A DNA stretch of 10,255 nucleotides. Origin: Dyella_B sp035508675 (GTDB taxonomy: Bacteria; Pseudomonadota; Gammaproteobacteria; Xanthomonadales; Rhodanobacteraceae). The DNA lies in NCBI RefSeq assembly GCF_035508675.1, contig NZ_DATJMN010000342.1, forward strand, positions 1-10,255, written 5' to 3'. Under the pieces are notes generated by a model. It saw only the letters and a list, made by a program, of their open reading frames with translations. It ran no database searches and was not told the DNA's origin. A program made the translations under genes and the position numbers. Below, piece by piece: positions 1-6,784 of the stretch; positions within the stretch are counted from its first letter, which is position 1; every line of letters starts with the position of its first letter.

Positions 1-14
1 CAGAAATCCAAGCC

Positions 15-42
15 CGTCATTCCGGCGAACGCCGGAATGACG
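15..42. repeat. REP-like perfect palindrome
   Basis: The left arm CGTCATTCCGGCG (15-27) is followed by AA and by its exact reverse complement CGCCGGAATGACG (30-42), giving a 13-bp perfect stem. Sequences of the form CGTCATTCC...GGAATGACG are common dispersed extragenic palindromes in proteobacteria. It lies upstream of the esterase gene. There is no following T-tract, so a repeat is a better reading than a terminator, although as RNA it could end or protect an upstream transcript. Confidence 0.75.
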
Positions 43-94
43 AATTAGAGTTCCCGGCGATAGATGGCCCTTAAGTTCGGAGCACTGACCCTAG

Positions 95-118
95 CCCTCC
101 CCTGCAAGTAGGGGAGGG
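95..118. repeat. GC-hairpin repeat, copy 1
   Basis: CCCTCCCCT (95-103) and AGGGGAGGG (110-118) form a perfect 9-bp stem around a 6-nt loop. The same arms occur in the copies at 3457-3483 and 3554-3578 and, split, at 6512-6739, so this is a dispersed family and not a chance hairpin. This copy lacks the GGGGTGGGGT extension seen in the doublet. Confidence 0.7.
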
Positions 119-156
119 AACAGCGCGCCCGCCGCCGCGCATGCTAGCCTGCCCCC

Positions 157-1152
157 ATGAATCGGCCCGCCTTCGCGCTAGCCCTTATTCTTCTACTGCC
201 CTGCTCGGCTGCAGCCACCACCACGGGCTTGCTCAAAGACGTGGTGTTTTCGCATGACAGCACGCTGGCCAGCAGCGACGAACTTGCCCGCCGCCTGTTG
301 AGTCCCTTCGAAGCCATGCGCGTGCAAGTGCATGGCGAGAGCAAGCAAACCCTTTCGCTCAAGCAGGAACGCTTTGCAATGTACGTGCCGGCGAGGGAAC
401 CGCCGAACGGCTATGCGCTGCTGGTTTTCATACCGCCATGGGATCAGGCCGAAGTGCCGCCGCGCTGGGTGGGCGTGCTGGAACGACGCGGTATCATCCT
501 GGTTACCGCAGCGCACTCCGGTAATGACGCCAGTGCGTTCGACCAGCGCGCGGCGCTCGCTGTGCTTGCCGCCACCAATGTGATGGCGCTTTACCACGTC
601 GATCCGCAACGGGTGTATGTGAGCGGTTTCTCCGGCGGCTCACGCATGGCGATGCGCCTGGCGCTGGGCTATCCGGATCTGTTCCATGGCGCCTTGCTCG
701 ATGCCGGCAGCGATGCGATCGGCGACGTTATTCCACCGCCGCCCAAGCCCCTGCTGGAGCAGTTCCAGACTTCCAGCCGGCTGGTCTATCTCACCGGCGA
801 ACAGGATCGCTTTCATCTGGATATGGATAGCCAGAGCCGCCATTCCCTGCCCGAGTGGTGCATCACCGATGTCGAGACCGTCACCATGCCGTGGCTCGGC
901 CATGAACTGGCCGAGCCACCGGCGCTGGAACATGCGCTGGTCGTGCTTGAACAGCATCACCCGCAAGCACCGGACAAGCTTAAGGCTTGCCGTAGCCGCC
1001 TGGCGCAAGCGCTGAACGCGCAGCTCGATCAAGCGCAGCAGTGGATGCAAAACGGCAAGACGGAACAAGCCTTGCGCTTGCTTCGCCACATCGACACGCA
1101 CTACGGCGGATTGGCTGCGCCGCGCAGTGTCGAGCTGGCGACGCAACACTAG
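157..1152 (+). CDS. Secreted PHB-depolymerase-like esterase (alpha/beta hydrolase)
   Basis: This 331-residue protein is probably exported: residues 1-20 form a short basic start plus a hydrophobic segment ending in small residues (PCSAAA), a typical signal peptide. The rest reads as an alpha/beta hydrolase of the polyhydroxybutyrate depolymerase/feruloyl esterase type. The nucleophile elbow is VYVSGFSGG, with Ser159 inside a G-x-S-x-G motif. Asp217 (TGEQD) and His249 (LGHE) are in the right order for the rest of the triad. The segment before the elbow (LLVFIPPWD, then residues 113-121) fits the oxyanion-side strand. Residues about 275-325 form a helical tail that resembles a single TPR-like hairpin and is not part of the minimal hydrolase fold. 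The substrate cannot be told. No strong Shine-Dalgarno precedes the ATG at 157, but the signal peptide supports this start. It converges on the TPR gene with 16 bp between the stop codons. Confidence 0.8.
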   Translation: MNRPAFALALILLLPCSAAATTTGLLKDVVFSHDSTLASSDELARRLLSPFEAMRVQVHGESKQTLSLKQERFAMYVPAREPPNGYALLVFIPPWDQAEVPPRWVGVLERRGIILVTAAHSGNDASAFDQRAALAVLAATNVMALYHVDPQRVYVSGFSGGSRMAMRLALGYPDLFHGALLDAGSDAIGDVIPPPPKPLLEQFQTSSRLVYLTGEQDRFHLDMDSQSRHSLPEWCITDVETVTMPWLGHELAEPPALEHALVVLEQHHPQAPDKLKACRSRLAQALNAQLDQAQQWMQNGKTEQALRLLRHIDTHYGGLAAPRSVELATQH

Positions 1153-1168
1153 GGGTGGCCATCGCCCG

Positions 1169-1924
1169 CTACGATCCCGAGGCGGTCAATCCATACCTTG
1201 CAGCACGCGCCTCGATGCCTGGCTCGAGCTTGCGCGCAGCCGCCAGATCGGCACGGCCCGCGTCCGTCTGGCCGCTGCGCAGTTTCGCCAAGCCCAGTCC
1301 GTAGCGTGGCCACGCCGAACGCGGCGCCTGCGCGACGGCCCGCTCGTAGGCCTTGATCGCTTCGGGATAATGTCCCAATCGCAACTCCACCAAGCCGAGA
1401 CTGTCGAGATAGGCCGGGTTGTCGCCATCGCGCCTGATCGCCTGGCGGCAATCCTTCTCGGCGTCGTCCAGCATCTGGTTGCTGAGGGCGCGCGCCCAGC
1501 AGCGCTCGTCGAGTGCGGCGCCAAGCCTGGCGTCGGCGCTGTGCAAGCGAATCCAGTCGTCGAGCAGGGGGAGCGCCGCCGCGGGTTGATCGAGCCGGAG
1601 GTAAAAGTCGGCAATCAAACTGGCTTGCGACGATCCGGCCGGGGCCAAGCTGCTTGCCGCCTTCACATCGGCCAAGGCACCGTCGCGGTCTTTGCGACTG
1701 AACCGAAATTCGGCGCGCAGCAGCAAAGTGTCGACGTTCTTCGGATCCAGGCTCAGCGATTTGCCCAGATCAGGGCGTGCCGCATCCGACTCCTTGTTCG
1801 CCAGATGGGCGCGCGCGCGGGCCGCATAATAAGCGGCTTGATCGGGCGCCATGCGGATCGCTTCGTCCAAATCGGCTATCGCGGCCTTCGGTTCACCTCG
1901 GGACAGATCGGCGTCGCCGCGCAA
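1169..1924 (-). CDS. Tetratricopeptide-repeat protein, N-terminus uncertain
   Basis: The 251-residue frame is almost entirely TPR helices. Seven repeats can be marked, roughly at residues 1-28 (partial), 29-62, 63-95, 98-133, 134-168, 169-203 and 204-237, several ending in the usual LxP/DP signature (MAPD, LDPK, QAPRS, LEPG). TPR arrays bind protein partners; no catalytic domain is visible and the partner is unknown. The start at 1924 is TTG with no convincing Shine-Dalgarno. The same frame stays open for another 18 codons to a TGA at 1979-1981 without ATG or GTG, and the extra sequence (ending SDYA before LRGDA) reads naturally into the first repeat. The true N-terminus may therefore have been lost or frameshifted. 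No signal peptide is visible in this frame. Coding is certain; the extent of the 5' end is not. Confidence 0.7.
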   Translation of the reverse strand: MRGDADLSRGEPKAAIADLDEAIRMAPDQAAYYAARARAHLANKESDAARPDLGKSLSLDPKNVDTLLLRAEFRFSRKDRDGALADVKAASSLAPAGSSQASLIADFYLRLDQPAAALPLLDDWIRLHSADARLGAALDERCWARALSNQMLDDAEKDCRQAIRRDGDNPAYLDSLGLVELRLGHYPEAIKAYERAVAQAPRSAWPRYGLGLAKLRSGQTDAGRADLAAARKLEPGIEARAARYGLTASGS

Positions 1925-2034
1925 TGCGTAATCGCTGTCATCCCTTGTCCACGCCGCCCCCTTCCCTGAGACGACAACTCAGGCACGCGCTTGAATCAGC
2001 GCCATCGATCTTAACTGTTGAATTGCCGAAAATT

Positions 2035-2047
2035 TTGCGCAGCGCAA
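2035..2047. promoter_or_regulatory. TTGCGC palindrome between divergent TPR and dehydrogenase genes
   Basis: TTGCGC-A-GCGCAA is a perfect 6-bp inverted repeat around one central base, next to an AT-rich patch (GAAAATTTT). It lies in the 243-bp region between the divergent TPR gene and the dehydrogenase gene, where promoters for both must lie. It could be a regulator site, but no known consensus is matched. I see no confident -35/-10 pair in this region. Confidence 0.25.
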
Positions 2048-2167
2048 CCCAGCGAACAAACCGGCACCTTGCACGGCACAGTTGCGAGCGCCTCGCCACT
2101 GGTGTCAACTGCGCGGGTCTGCCAGCCGATCCATTCGTACCGGAAGCACCCACGACAGGAAGCGCGT

Positions 2168-3445
2168 ATGCGGAATCTGGAGAACACCAAGCTCGCCATC
2201 ATCGGACTCGGTTATGTGGGTCTTCCGCTGGCCGTGGAATTCGGCAAGCACTACGACACGGTCGGTTTCGACATCAAGCGCGAGCGTATCGACGAATTGC
2301 GCGCCGGCCGCGACAGCACGCTGGAGGTGGATGCCGCCGAACTGGCCAGCGCCACGCGGCTGCGTTTCAGTGCGGACTTGGCCGATCTAGCGGACCGCAA
2401 CACGTATATCGTTACCGTGCCGACGCCGATCGACAATGCCAAGCGCCCCGATCTCACGCCCCTGGTCAAGGCGAGCGAAGCCCTGGGCAAAGTGTTGGCG
2501 GCCGGCGACGTGGTGATCTACGAATCGACCGTGTATCCGGGTTGCACCGAAGAAGTCTGCATTCCGATCCTGGAAAAAGTCTCGGGCCTGGTCTACAACC
2601 GCGACTTCTTCGCCGGCTACAGTCCCGAGCGCATCAATCCCGGCGACAAGCAGCATCGCGTCACCAGCATTCTCAAGGTCACGTCCGGTTCCACGCCTGA
2701 GGTAGCGGATTTCGTGGACCGCCTGTACGGCTCGGTGATCACCGCCGGCACCCACAAGGTAAGTTCGCTGAAGGTGGCCGAGGCGGCCAAGGTGATCGAA
2801 AACACCCAGCGCGATCTCAATATCGCGCTGGTCAACGACCTGGCGATCCTATTCAACAAGCTTGGCATCGACACGCTCGAAGTGCTGCAGGCGGCCGGCA
2901 CCAAGTGGAACTTCCTGCCCTTTCGCCCGGGCCTGGTCGGCGGCCATTGCATCAGCGTCGATCCGTATTACCTCACGCACAAGGCGCAGGAAGTCGGCCA
3001 CCATCCGGACGTGATCCTGGCGGGGCGGCGCACCAACGATGGCATGGGTCCCTACGTCGCCAGCGAAGTGATCCGCTTGATGGTGCGCAAAGGCATCAAT
3101 CCGGTGAACGCTCGTATCCTGCTGCTGGGCTTGGCGTTCAAGGAAAACTGCCCTGACCTGCGCAATACACGCGTGGTGGACATCCTGAAAGCGCTTCGCG
3201 GTTACAACGCCGACGTCGACGTCCACGACCCATGGATCAGCGCCGCCGAAGCCGAACACGAATACGCGATCACGCCCGTGGCGCAACCCCAACCTGGCGA
3301 CTACGACGCAGTGATCATCGCGGTCGGGCACCGGCAGTTCGTCGCGATGGGCGCGGAAGGCATACGCGCGTTCGGCAAGCCGTCCTCGGTGATCTATGAC
3401 GTGAAATACGTGTTGCCGCGCGAAGCGGTGGATGGGCGGCTTTAG
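2168..3445 (+). CDS. tviB: UDP-N-acetylhexosamine/hexose 6-dehydrogenase, TviB/WbpO type
   Basis: The enzyme oxidises C6 of a UDP-sugar to the uronic acid in two NAD-dependent steps, supplying a UDP-hexuronic acid for surface polysaccharide in the cytoplasm. From the ATG at 2168 it has 425 residues, the usual length for TviB-like proteins. The N-terminal Rossmann fold starts with IIGLGYVGLPLA (residues 11-22). Next come VTVPTP (82-87) and YESTVYPGCTEE (118-129). The active-site signature GGHCISVDPYYL carries catalytic Cys261, and the third domain has LGLAFKENCPDLRNTR (320-335). The pattern FFAGYSPERINPGD is typical of the WbpO/TviB branch (UDP-GlcNAc or UDP-GalNAc), less so of UDP-glucose dehydrogenase; this substrate assignment is inference. 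AGGAA at 2157-2161, six bases before the ATG, fixes the start, and an in-frame upstream extension to 2018 lacks support. It is the first gene of the co-directional saccharide group. Confidence 0.88.
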   Translation: MRNLENTKLAIIGLGYVGLPLAVEFGKHYDTVGFDIKRERIDELRAGRDSTLEVDAAELASATRLRFSADLADLADRNTYIVTVPTPIDNAKRPDLTPLVKASEALGKVLAAGDVVIYESTVYPGCTEEVCIPILEKVSGLVYNRDFFAGYSPERINPGDKQHRVTSILKVTSGSTPEVADFVDRLYGSVITAGTHKVSSLKVAEAAKVIENTQRDLNIALVNDLAILFNKLGIDTLEVLQAAGTKWNFLPFRPGLVGGHCISVDPYYLTHKAQEVGHHPDVILAGRRTNDGMGPYVASEVIRLMVRKGINPVNARILLLGLAFKENCPDLRNTRVVDILKALRGYNADVDVHDPWISAAEAEHEYAITPVAQPQPGDYDAVIIAVGHRQFVAMGAEGIRAFGKPSSVIYDVKYVLPREAVDGRL

Positions 3446-3456
3446 CGGGATCTTCC

Positions 3457-3495
3457 CCCTCCCCTACGTGTAGTAGGGGAGGGTTGGGGTGGGGT
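3457..3495. repeat. GC-hairpin repeat, copy 2 (left half of an inverted doublet)
   Basis: CCCTCCCCTAC (3457-3467) and GTAGGGGAGGG (3473-3483) form a perfect 11-bp stem with a 5-nt loop, followed by TTGGGGTGGGGT (3484-3495). The unit starts 11 bp after the dehydrogenase stop codon. It is the mirror of the unit at 3542-3578, so the pair could also fold into one long structure. This is a BIME-like arrangement that could act as an mRNA stabiliser or attenuator between the dehydrogenase and epimerase genes. Confidence 0.7.
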
Positions 3496-3541
3496 GAAGC
3501 AACCTCGCGACACGGTTCAACTCATGCTGCAAGCTCGAACA

Positions 3542-3578
3542 ACCCCACCCCAGCCCTCCCCTACTTCGCAGGGGAGGG
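3542..3578. repeat. GC-hairpin repeat, copy 3 (right half of the doublet)
   Basis: ACCCCACCCC (3542-3551) is the exact reverse complement of GGGGTGGGGT at 3486-3495. It is followed by the hairpin CCCTCCCCT (3554-3562), a 7-nt loop and AGGGGAGGG (3570-3578). Between the halves of the doublet lie 46 bases of unrelated sequence. The loop region TACTTCGCA (3562-3570) is the reverse complement of the 9-bp target duplication flanking the element at 6526-6723. Confidence 0.7.
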
Positions 3579-3675
3579 AGTCATACCTCGCGGTGATTTA
3601 GATGCTCGCTTGGCCTGAGTGCATGTATAGAAATGCCTTCAAGTTATTGCATTGGTCTAAACAGGATGTCACGCC

Positions 3676-4686
3676 ATGAAAGTACTCGTTACCGGCACCG
3701 CCGGGTTCATCGGTTCGCATGTCGCGCTCAAGCTGCTTGAACGCGGCGACGAGGTCATCGGCTTCGACAGCCTCAACGATTACTACGACGTCCGCCTGAA
3801 AAAGGCGCGCCTGGCGCGCTTCATCGAACACCCGCGCTATTCGCACATCCATGCCGATCTTGCCGACCGCGCCGCGGTGGAGAACGCCTTCGCCACGCAC
3901 AAGCCGCAGCGTGTGATCAACCTGGCGGCACAGGCGGGCGTGCGCTATGCGGCGGAAAACCCGCATGTGTATGTCGCCAGCAACGTCACCGGCTTCTTGC
4001 ACATTCTAGAAGGCTGCCGGCAGCATCCCGTGGAACACCTGGTGTTCGCATCCACCAGTTCGGTCTACGGCGCCAACACCGACATGCCGTTTTCCGAGCA
4101 CCGGTCCGCGGAGCATCCGCTTACGCTCTACGCCGCCACCAAAAAGGCCAACGAGCAGATGGCGCACAGCCATGCGCATCTCTACGGCATTCCCAGTACC
4201 GGCTTGCGCTTTTTCACCGTGTACGGCCCGTGGGGCCGCCCGGACATGGCGCTGTTCCTGTTCACCAAGGCCATCCTGGCCGGCGAGCCGATCAAGGTCT
4301 TCAACCACGGTCGGCACAAGCGCAGCTTCACCTACGTGGACGACGTCGTCGAAGGCGTCATCCGCACCCTGGACCGCGTGCCCGGGACAAACGCCGAATG
4401 GAACAGCGCTGAGCCCGACCCGGCCAGCAGCGGCGTAGCGCCCTACCGGCTGTACAACATCGGCAACCAACAACCGGTTGAATTGCTTCGTTACATCGAA
4501 GTGCTGGAGCAATGCCTGGGCCGCAAGGCACGGATGGAAATGCTGCCCTTGCAAGCCGGCGACGTGCCCGATACCGAAGCAGATGTAACAGAATTGATAC
4601 AGTCCGTCGGCTATGCGCCAAAAATTTCCGTAGCCACGGGCATCGCCAACTTCGTAAGCTGGTATAGGGACTACTATCGCGAGTAG
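3676..4686 (+). CDS. NAD-dependent epimerase, UDP-glucuronate 4-epimerase (CapI/LspL) type
   Basis: This extended short-chain dehydrogenase/reductase (336 residues) should invert C4 of a UDP-sugar through a transient 4-keto intermediate, acting in the cytoplasm. It has the NAD-binding GTAGFIG (residues 7-13), the catalytic segment STSSVYG (126-132) and the Y152-x-x-x-K156 pair in LYAATKKAN. FDSLNDYYDVRLKKARL (30-46), RFFTVYGPWGRPDMA (178-192) and RSFTYVDDVV (216-225) are characteristic of UDP-glucuronate 4-epimerases, as is the length. CAGGA at 3662-3666, nine bases before the ATG, is a fair ribosome site. It lies 230 bp after the dehydrogenase and 50 bp before the GMC gene. It most likely acts on the uronic acid made by the dehydrogenase, turning a gluco into a galacto form. 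Whether the substrate carries an N-acetyl group is not decided by the sequence. Confidence 0.85.
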   Translation: MKVLVTGTAGFIGSHVALKLLERGDEVIGFDSLNDYYDVRLKKARLARFIEHPRYSHIHADLADRAAVENAFATHKPQRVINLAAQAGVRYAAENPHVYVASNVTGFLHILEGCRQHPVEHLVFASTSSVYGANTDMPFSEHRSAEHPLTLYAATKKANEQMAHSHAHLYGIPSTGLRFFTVYGPWGRPDMALFLFTKAILAGEPIKVFNHGRHKRSFTYVDDVVEGVIRTLDRVPGTNAEWNSAEPDPASSGVAPYRLYNIGNQQPVELLRYIEVLEQCLGRKARMEMLPLQAGDVPDTEADVTELIQSVGYAPKISVATGIANFVSWYRDYYRE

Positions 4687-4736
4687 CTTGCAGCTCGCAG
4701 TGGTATGCGCGCGCAACGTGAGCATCTGGGGGCGAA

Positions 4737-6416
4737 GTGATCATCGACTATCTGGATAGTTCGACCGCGGCCGGCCTTGATGCCGACCTGTGCATCATCG
4801 GCGCCGGCGCTGCCGGCATTGCGATGGCGCGGCGCTTCATCGGCACACCGATCACCGTATGCGTCATCGAAGGTGGGGGCGCGCTCGGCGAAGAGCAAAG
4901 CCAGGCCTTGTACGAAGGCCTGTCGATCGGCACCCCACCCCTTGATGCCGGTACGTCGCGCATGCGCGTGTTTGGCGGAAGCTGCAATTTGTGGGGCGGC
5001 GGCTGTATTCCGTTGGGCGCGCACGATCTGGCCGAACGCGATTGGGTGCCGCACAGCGGCTGGCCTATCCGCTACGACGAGCTGCGTACTTATTACGAAC
5101 GCGCACGCGACTACTGCCAGATCAATGCATACGACTTTGCCGACGGTTCTTTCCTCGCCCCGCTCGCGCGCAATCCGATTCCCTTCGACGCCGACAAGCT
5201 GGTCAATTACGTATTCGCACGCAGCCCGATCCTGTTCGGCAAGGCTTATCGCACCGAACTCGAAAACGCGCCGAACATCACGGTGGTACTGCATGCCAAC
5301 CTGCTGGAACTGCATGCATCCGCCGATGGCAGCTCGGTTCGCCATGCACGCATCGGCGCCATCGACGGACGCAGGGGCATGGTTCGGGCGCAACACTATG
5401 TGCTTGCCTGCGGCGGCATCGAAAATGCGCGCATGCTGCTGCTTTCCGATGCCGTCTTGCCGCGCGGGCTGGGCAACCAGCATGACCTTGTCGGCCGTTA
5501 CTTCATGGACCATCCGTGCGGCAGCATGGGTACCGTCCTCACCGACACGCCGGAACGGCTTACGCGCCCGTACGATCGCAACGCCGGCAAGGGCGTGACG
5601 CCGGCGTCGCCGGAAATCGGCTTGTCGCATGCGTTTCAACAAGCGCATCGCATCTTGAACGGGCGCGTGCATCCGTTCGCCGTGGAAGAGGCCGTGCCAC
5701 CGGGCATTCGTTCCCTGCGCGATTTCCGCGCCGCGCTGCGCCCTGCCGTGCAGGACGAAAACGCGGTGCTGGAAGCACGCTTGTGCGCCGCGCTGAAAAA
5801 TGGCCCTTCCACCGATGACGACGCGCGCGAACGCAGCACCAACCTTGCGAAATTGGCGCTGCGGGTCGGGCTGGGTTCGACGGACATCGCCAGGGCGTTT
5901 GTGCACAAGCTGCGCGACAAACCCACCGTGCGCAGCAACCGGGTTGAACTGATCGGCTATTTCGAGCAGACACCCAATCGCGACAGCCGCATCACACTCG
6001 CCGACGAACGCGACATCCTGGGTTTGCGGAAAGTCTGCGTCGACTGGCGGCTTACCGCGCTCGACCGCCGCACCTACCGTACCGCTGCAGCGCTGTTCGG
6101 CGCCGAGCTTGCCCGCGCCTGCGGCGGAACGTACCGGCCTGCCGCGTGGCTGAGCGACGACGATGATGTACCGGCCCAGGTGCACACCACCGCGCATCAC
6201 CTGGGCACCACGCGCATGTCCGACGATCCGCGGCAAGGCGTGGTGGACCGGCACTGCCGCGTGCACGGCATCGACAACCTGCACGTGGCGGGAAGCTCGG
6301 TATTTCCCACCGGCGGCTGGGCATTCCCGACCTTTACAGTGGTGGCGCTCGGCCTGCGGCTTGCCGACCGGCTGTATGCGTCGATGCGTACGGCGGCGCT
6401 TTCCGAGGCGGTGTAA
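4737..6416 (+). CDS. GMC family flavin oxidoreductase
   Basis: This 559-residue flavoprotein belongs to the glucose-methanol-choline oxidoreductases, which oxidise alcohol groups using FAD. The N-terminal FAD-binding loop is CIIGAGAAGIAMA (19-31), followed by the acidic strand end VIEGGG (43-48). RVFGGSCNLWGGG (77-89) and ACGGIENARMLL (224-235) are conserved FAD-contact segments. The C-terminal domain has TTAHHLGTTRMSDDP (484-498), which supplies the active-site His487/His488. It ends with VAGSSVFPTGGWAFPTFT (517-534). There is no signal peptide or membrane segment. The start is GTG at 4737, with GGGGG four bases upstream (tight spacing). It follows the epimerase by 50 bp and probably shares its transcript. 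Members do occur next to polysaccharide genes, but the substrate and acceptor are unknown; oxidation of a sugar or lipid hydroxyl is only a guess. Confidence 0.85.
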   Translation: MIIDYLDSSTAAGLDADLCIIGAGAAGIAMARRFIGTPITVCVIEGGGALGEEQSQALYEGLSIGTPPLDAGTSRMRVFGGSCNLWGGGCIPLGAHDLAERDWVPHSGWPIRYDELRTYYERARDYCQINAYDFADGSFLAPLARNPIPFDADKLVNYVFARSPILFGKAYRTELENAPNITVVLHANLLELHASADGSSVRHARIGAIDGRRGMVRAQHYVLACGGIENARMLLLSDAVLPRGLGNQHDLVGRYFMDHPCGSMGTVLTDTPERLTRPYDRNAGKGVTPASPEIGLSHAFQQAHRILNGRVHPFAVEEAVPPGIRSLRDFRAALRPAVQDENAVLEARLCAALKNGPSTDDDARERSTNLAKLALRVGLGSTDIARAFVHKLRDKPTVRSNRVELIGYFEQTPNRDSRITLADERDILGLRKVCVDWRLTALDRRTYRTAAALFGAELARACGGTYRPAAWLSDDDDVPAQVHTTAHHLGTTRMSDDPRQGVVDRHCRVHGIDNLHVAGSSVFPTGGWAFPTFTVVALGLRLADRLYASMRTAALSEAV

Positions 6417-6425
6417 AAGTTCGAT

Positions 6426-6453
6426 CCGGCATGACTGCCGGTGGACCGCTTTT
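6426..6453 (+). terminator. Weak candidate terminator after the GMC gene
   Basis: CCGGC (6426-6430) and GCCGG (6437-6441) form a 5-bp stem around ATGACT. A short CTTTT follows at 6449-6453. It begins ten bases after the TAA of the GMC gene. The stem is short and the T-run is eight bases downstream, so efficiency would be low. Confidence 0.25.
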
Positions 6454-6511
6454 AAGGTTAATGGCGCTAACTTAAGCGTCATTGCTCCATGGCTTGCCGG
6501 GATTCGCCCCA

Positions 6512-6739
6512 TCCCCTGCGAAGTACTTGATTAGCGTGGCGAGTATCAGGTTGTACCGACTTGTCACGCTGTTGGACGAGTAGCGGGCAATTGATAGAAG
6601 TGCCGTTTACAACAGCGAAGCGGGCCACACCGTGACCCAGTGACGTTGAGGCGCCCGAAAGGCGCTGGCCCCCGGCCTTCGCCGGCGACAATGAGGGGTT
6701 ACTGAGACTCGACGCTAATCAAGTGCGAAGTAGAGGAGG
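6512..6739. repeat. GC-hairpin repeat, copy 4, split by an insertion
   Basis: TCCCCTGCGAAGTA (6512-6525), joined across the inner element and the second target copy to GAGGAGG (6733-6739), gives a sequence matching the reverse complement of copy 3 (3554-3578) with one mismatch over 21 bases. The element has therefore landed in the loop of a pre-existing repeat of the same family. Confidence 0.65.
6526..6723. mobile_element. 198-bp MITE with 9-bp target duplication, inserted in a repeat loop
   Basis: The ends CTTGATTAGCGT (6526-6537) and ACGCTAATCAAG (6712-6723) are perfect 12-bp inverted repeats. With a 2-base gap the similarity continues inward through CGAGT and TCAG, to 6549 on the left and 6702 on the right. 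Immediately outside both ends is the identical 9-mer TGCGAAGTA (6517-6525 and 6724-6732), the signature of transposition. The interior has no transposase. It holds two small hairpins, GCGCC/GGCGC (6651-6665) and CCGGC/GCCGG (6672-6685), the latter with a CTTC loop like REP sequences. It must have been moved in trans. A 9-bp duplication is seen in several IS groups (for example IS1, IS4-related and IS10/IS50), and I do not recognise these ends. Confidence 0.8.
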
Positions 6740-6784
6740 AGGCACATCACTACAAGCGTCGAGATACACGCTTAAGTTAGTGCC

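Noticed and set aside
69..77. CTTAAGTT, similar to the outer element end CTTAAGTTAGTGCC
   Set aside because: Only eight bases match and the following bases diverge; chance similarity is likely.
1127..1969. 280-residue plus-strand frame across the TPR gene
   Set aside because: The minus strand reads as clear TPR repeats; the plus translation has no recognisable domain and overlaps the end of the esterase.
2018..2167. N-terminal extension of the dehydrogenase to an in-frame upstream start
   Set aside because: The added residues do not resemble the family, which begins just before the GLGYVG motif, and the good ribosome site is immediately upstream of 2168.
4674..6512. 612-residue open frame on the minus strand opposite the GMC oxidoreductase gene
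   Set aside because: It is a codon-bias shadow: low-complexity, Arg/Ala/Gln/His-rich translation with no domain, fully antisense to a gene with intact FAD and active-site motifs.
6479..6691. 70-residue minus-strand frame inside the nested elements, considered as a transposase fragment
   Set aside because: It runs from outer-element DNA into the inner MITE across the insertion junction and shows no transposase motif.
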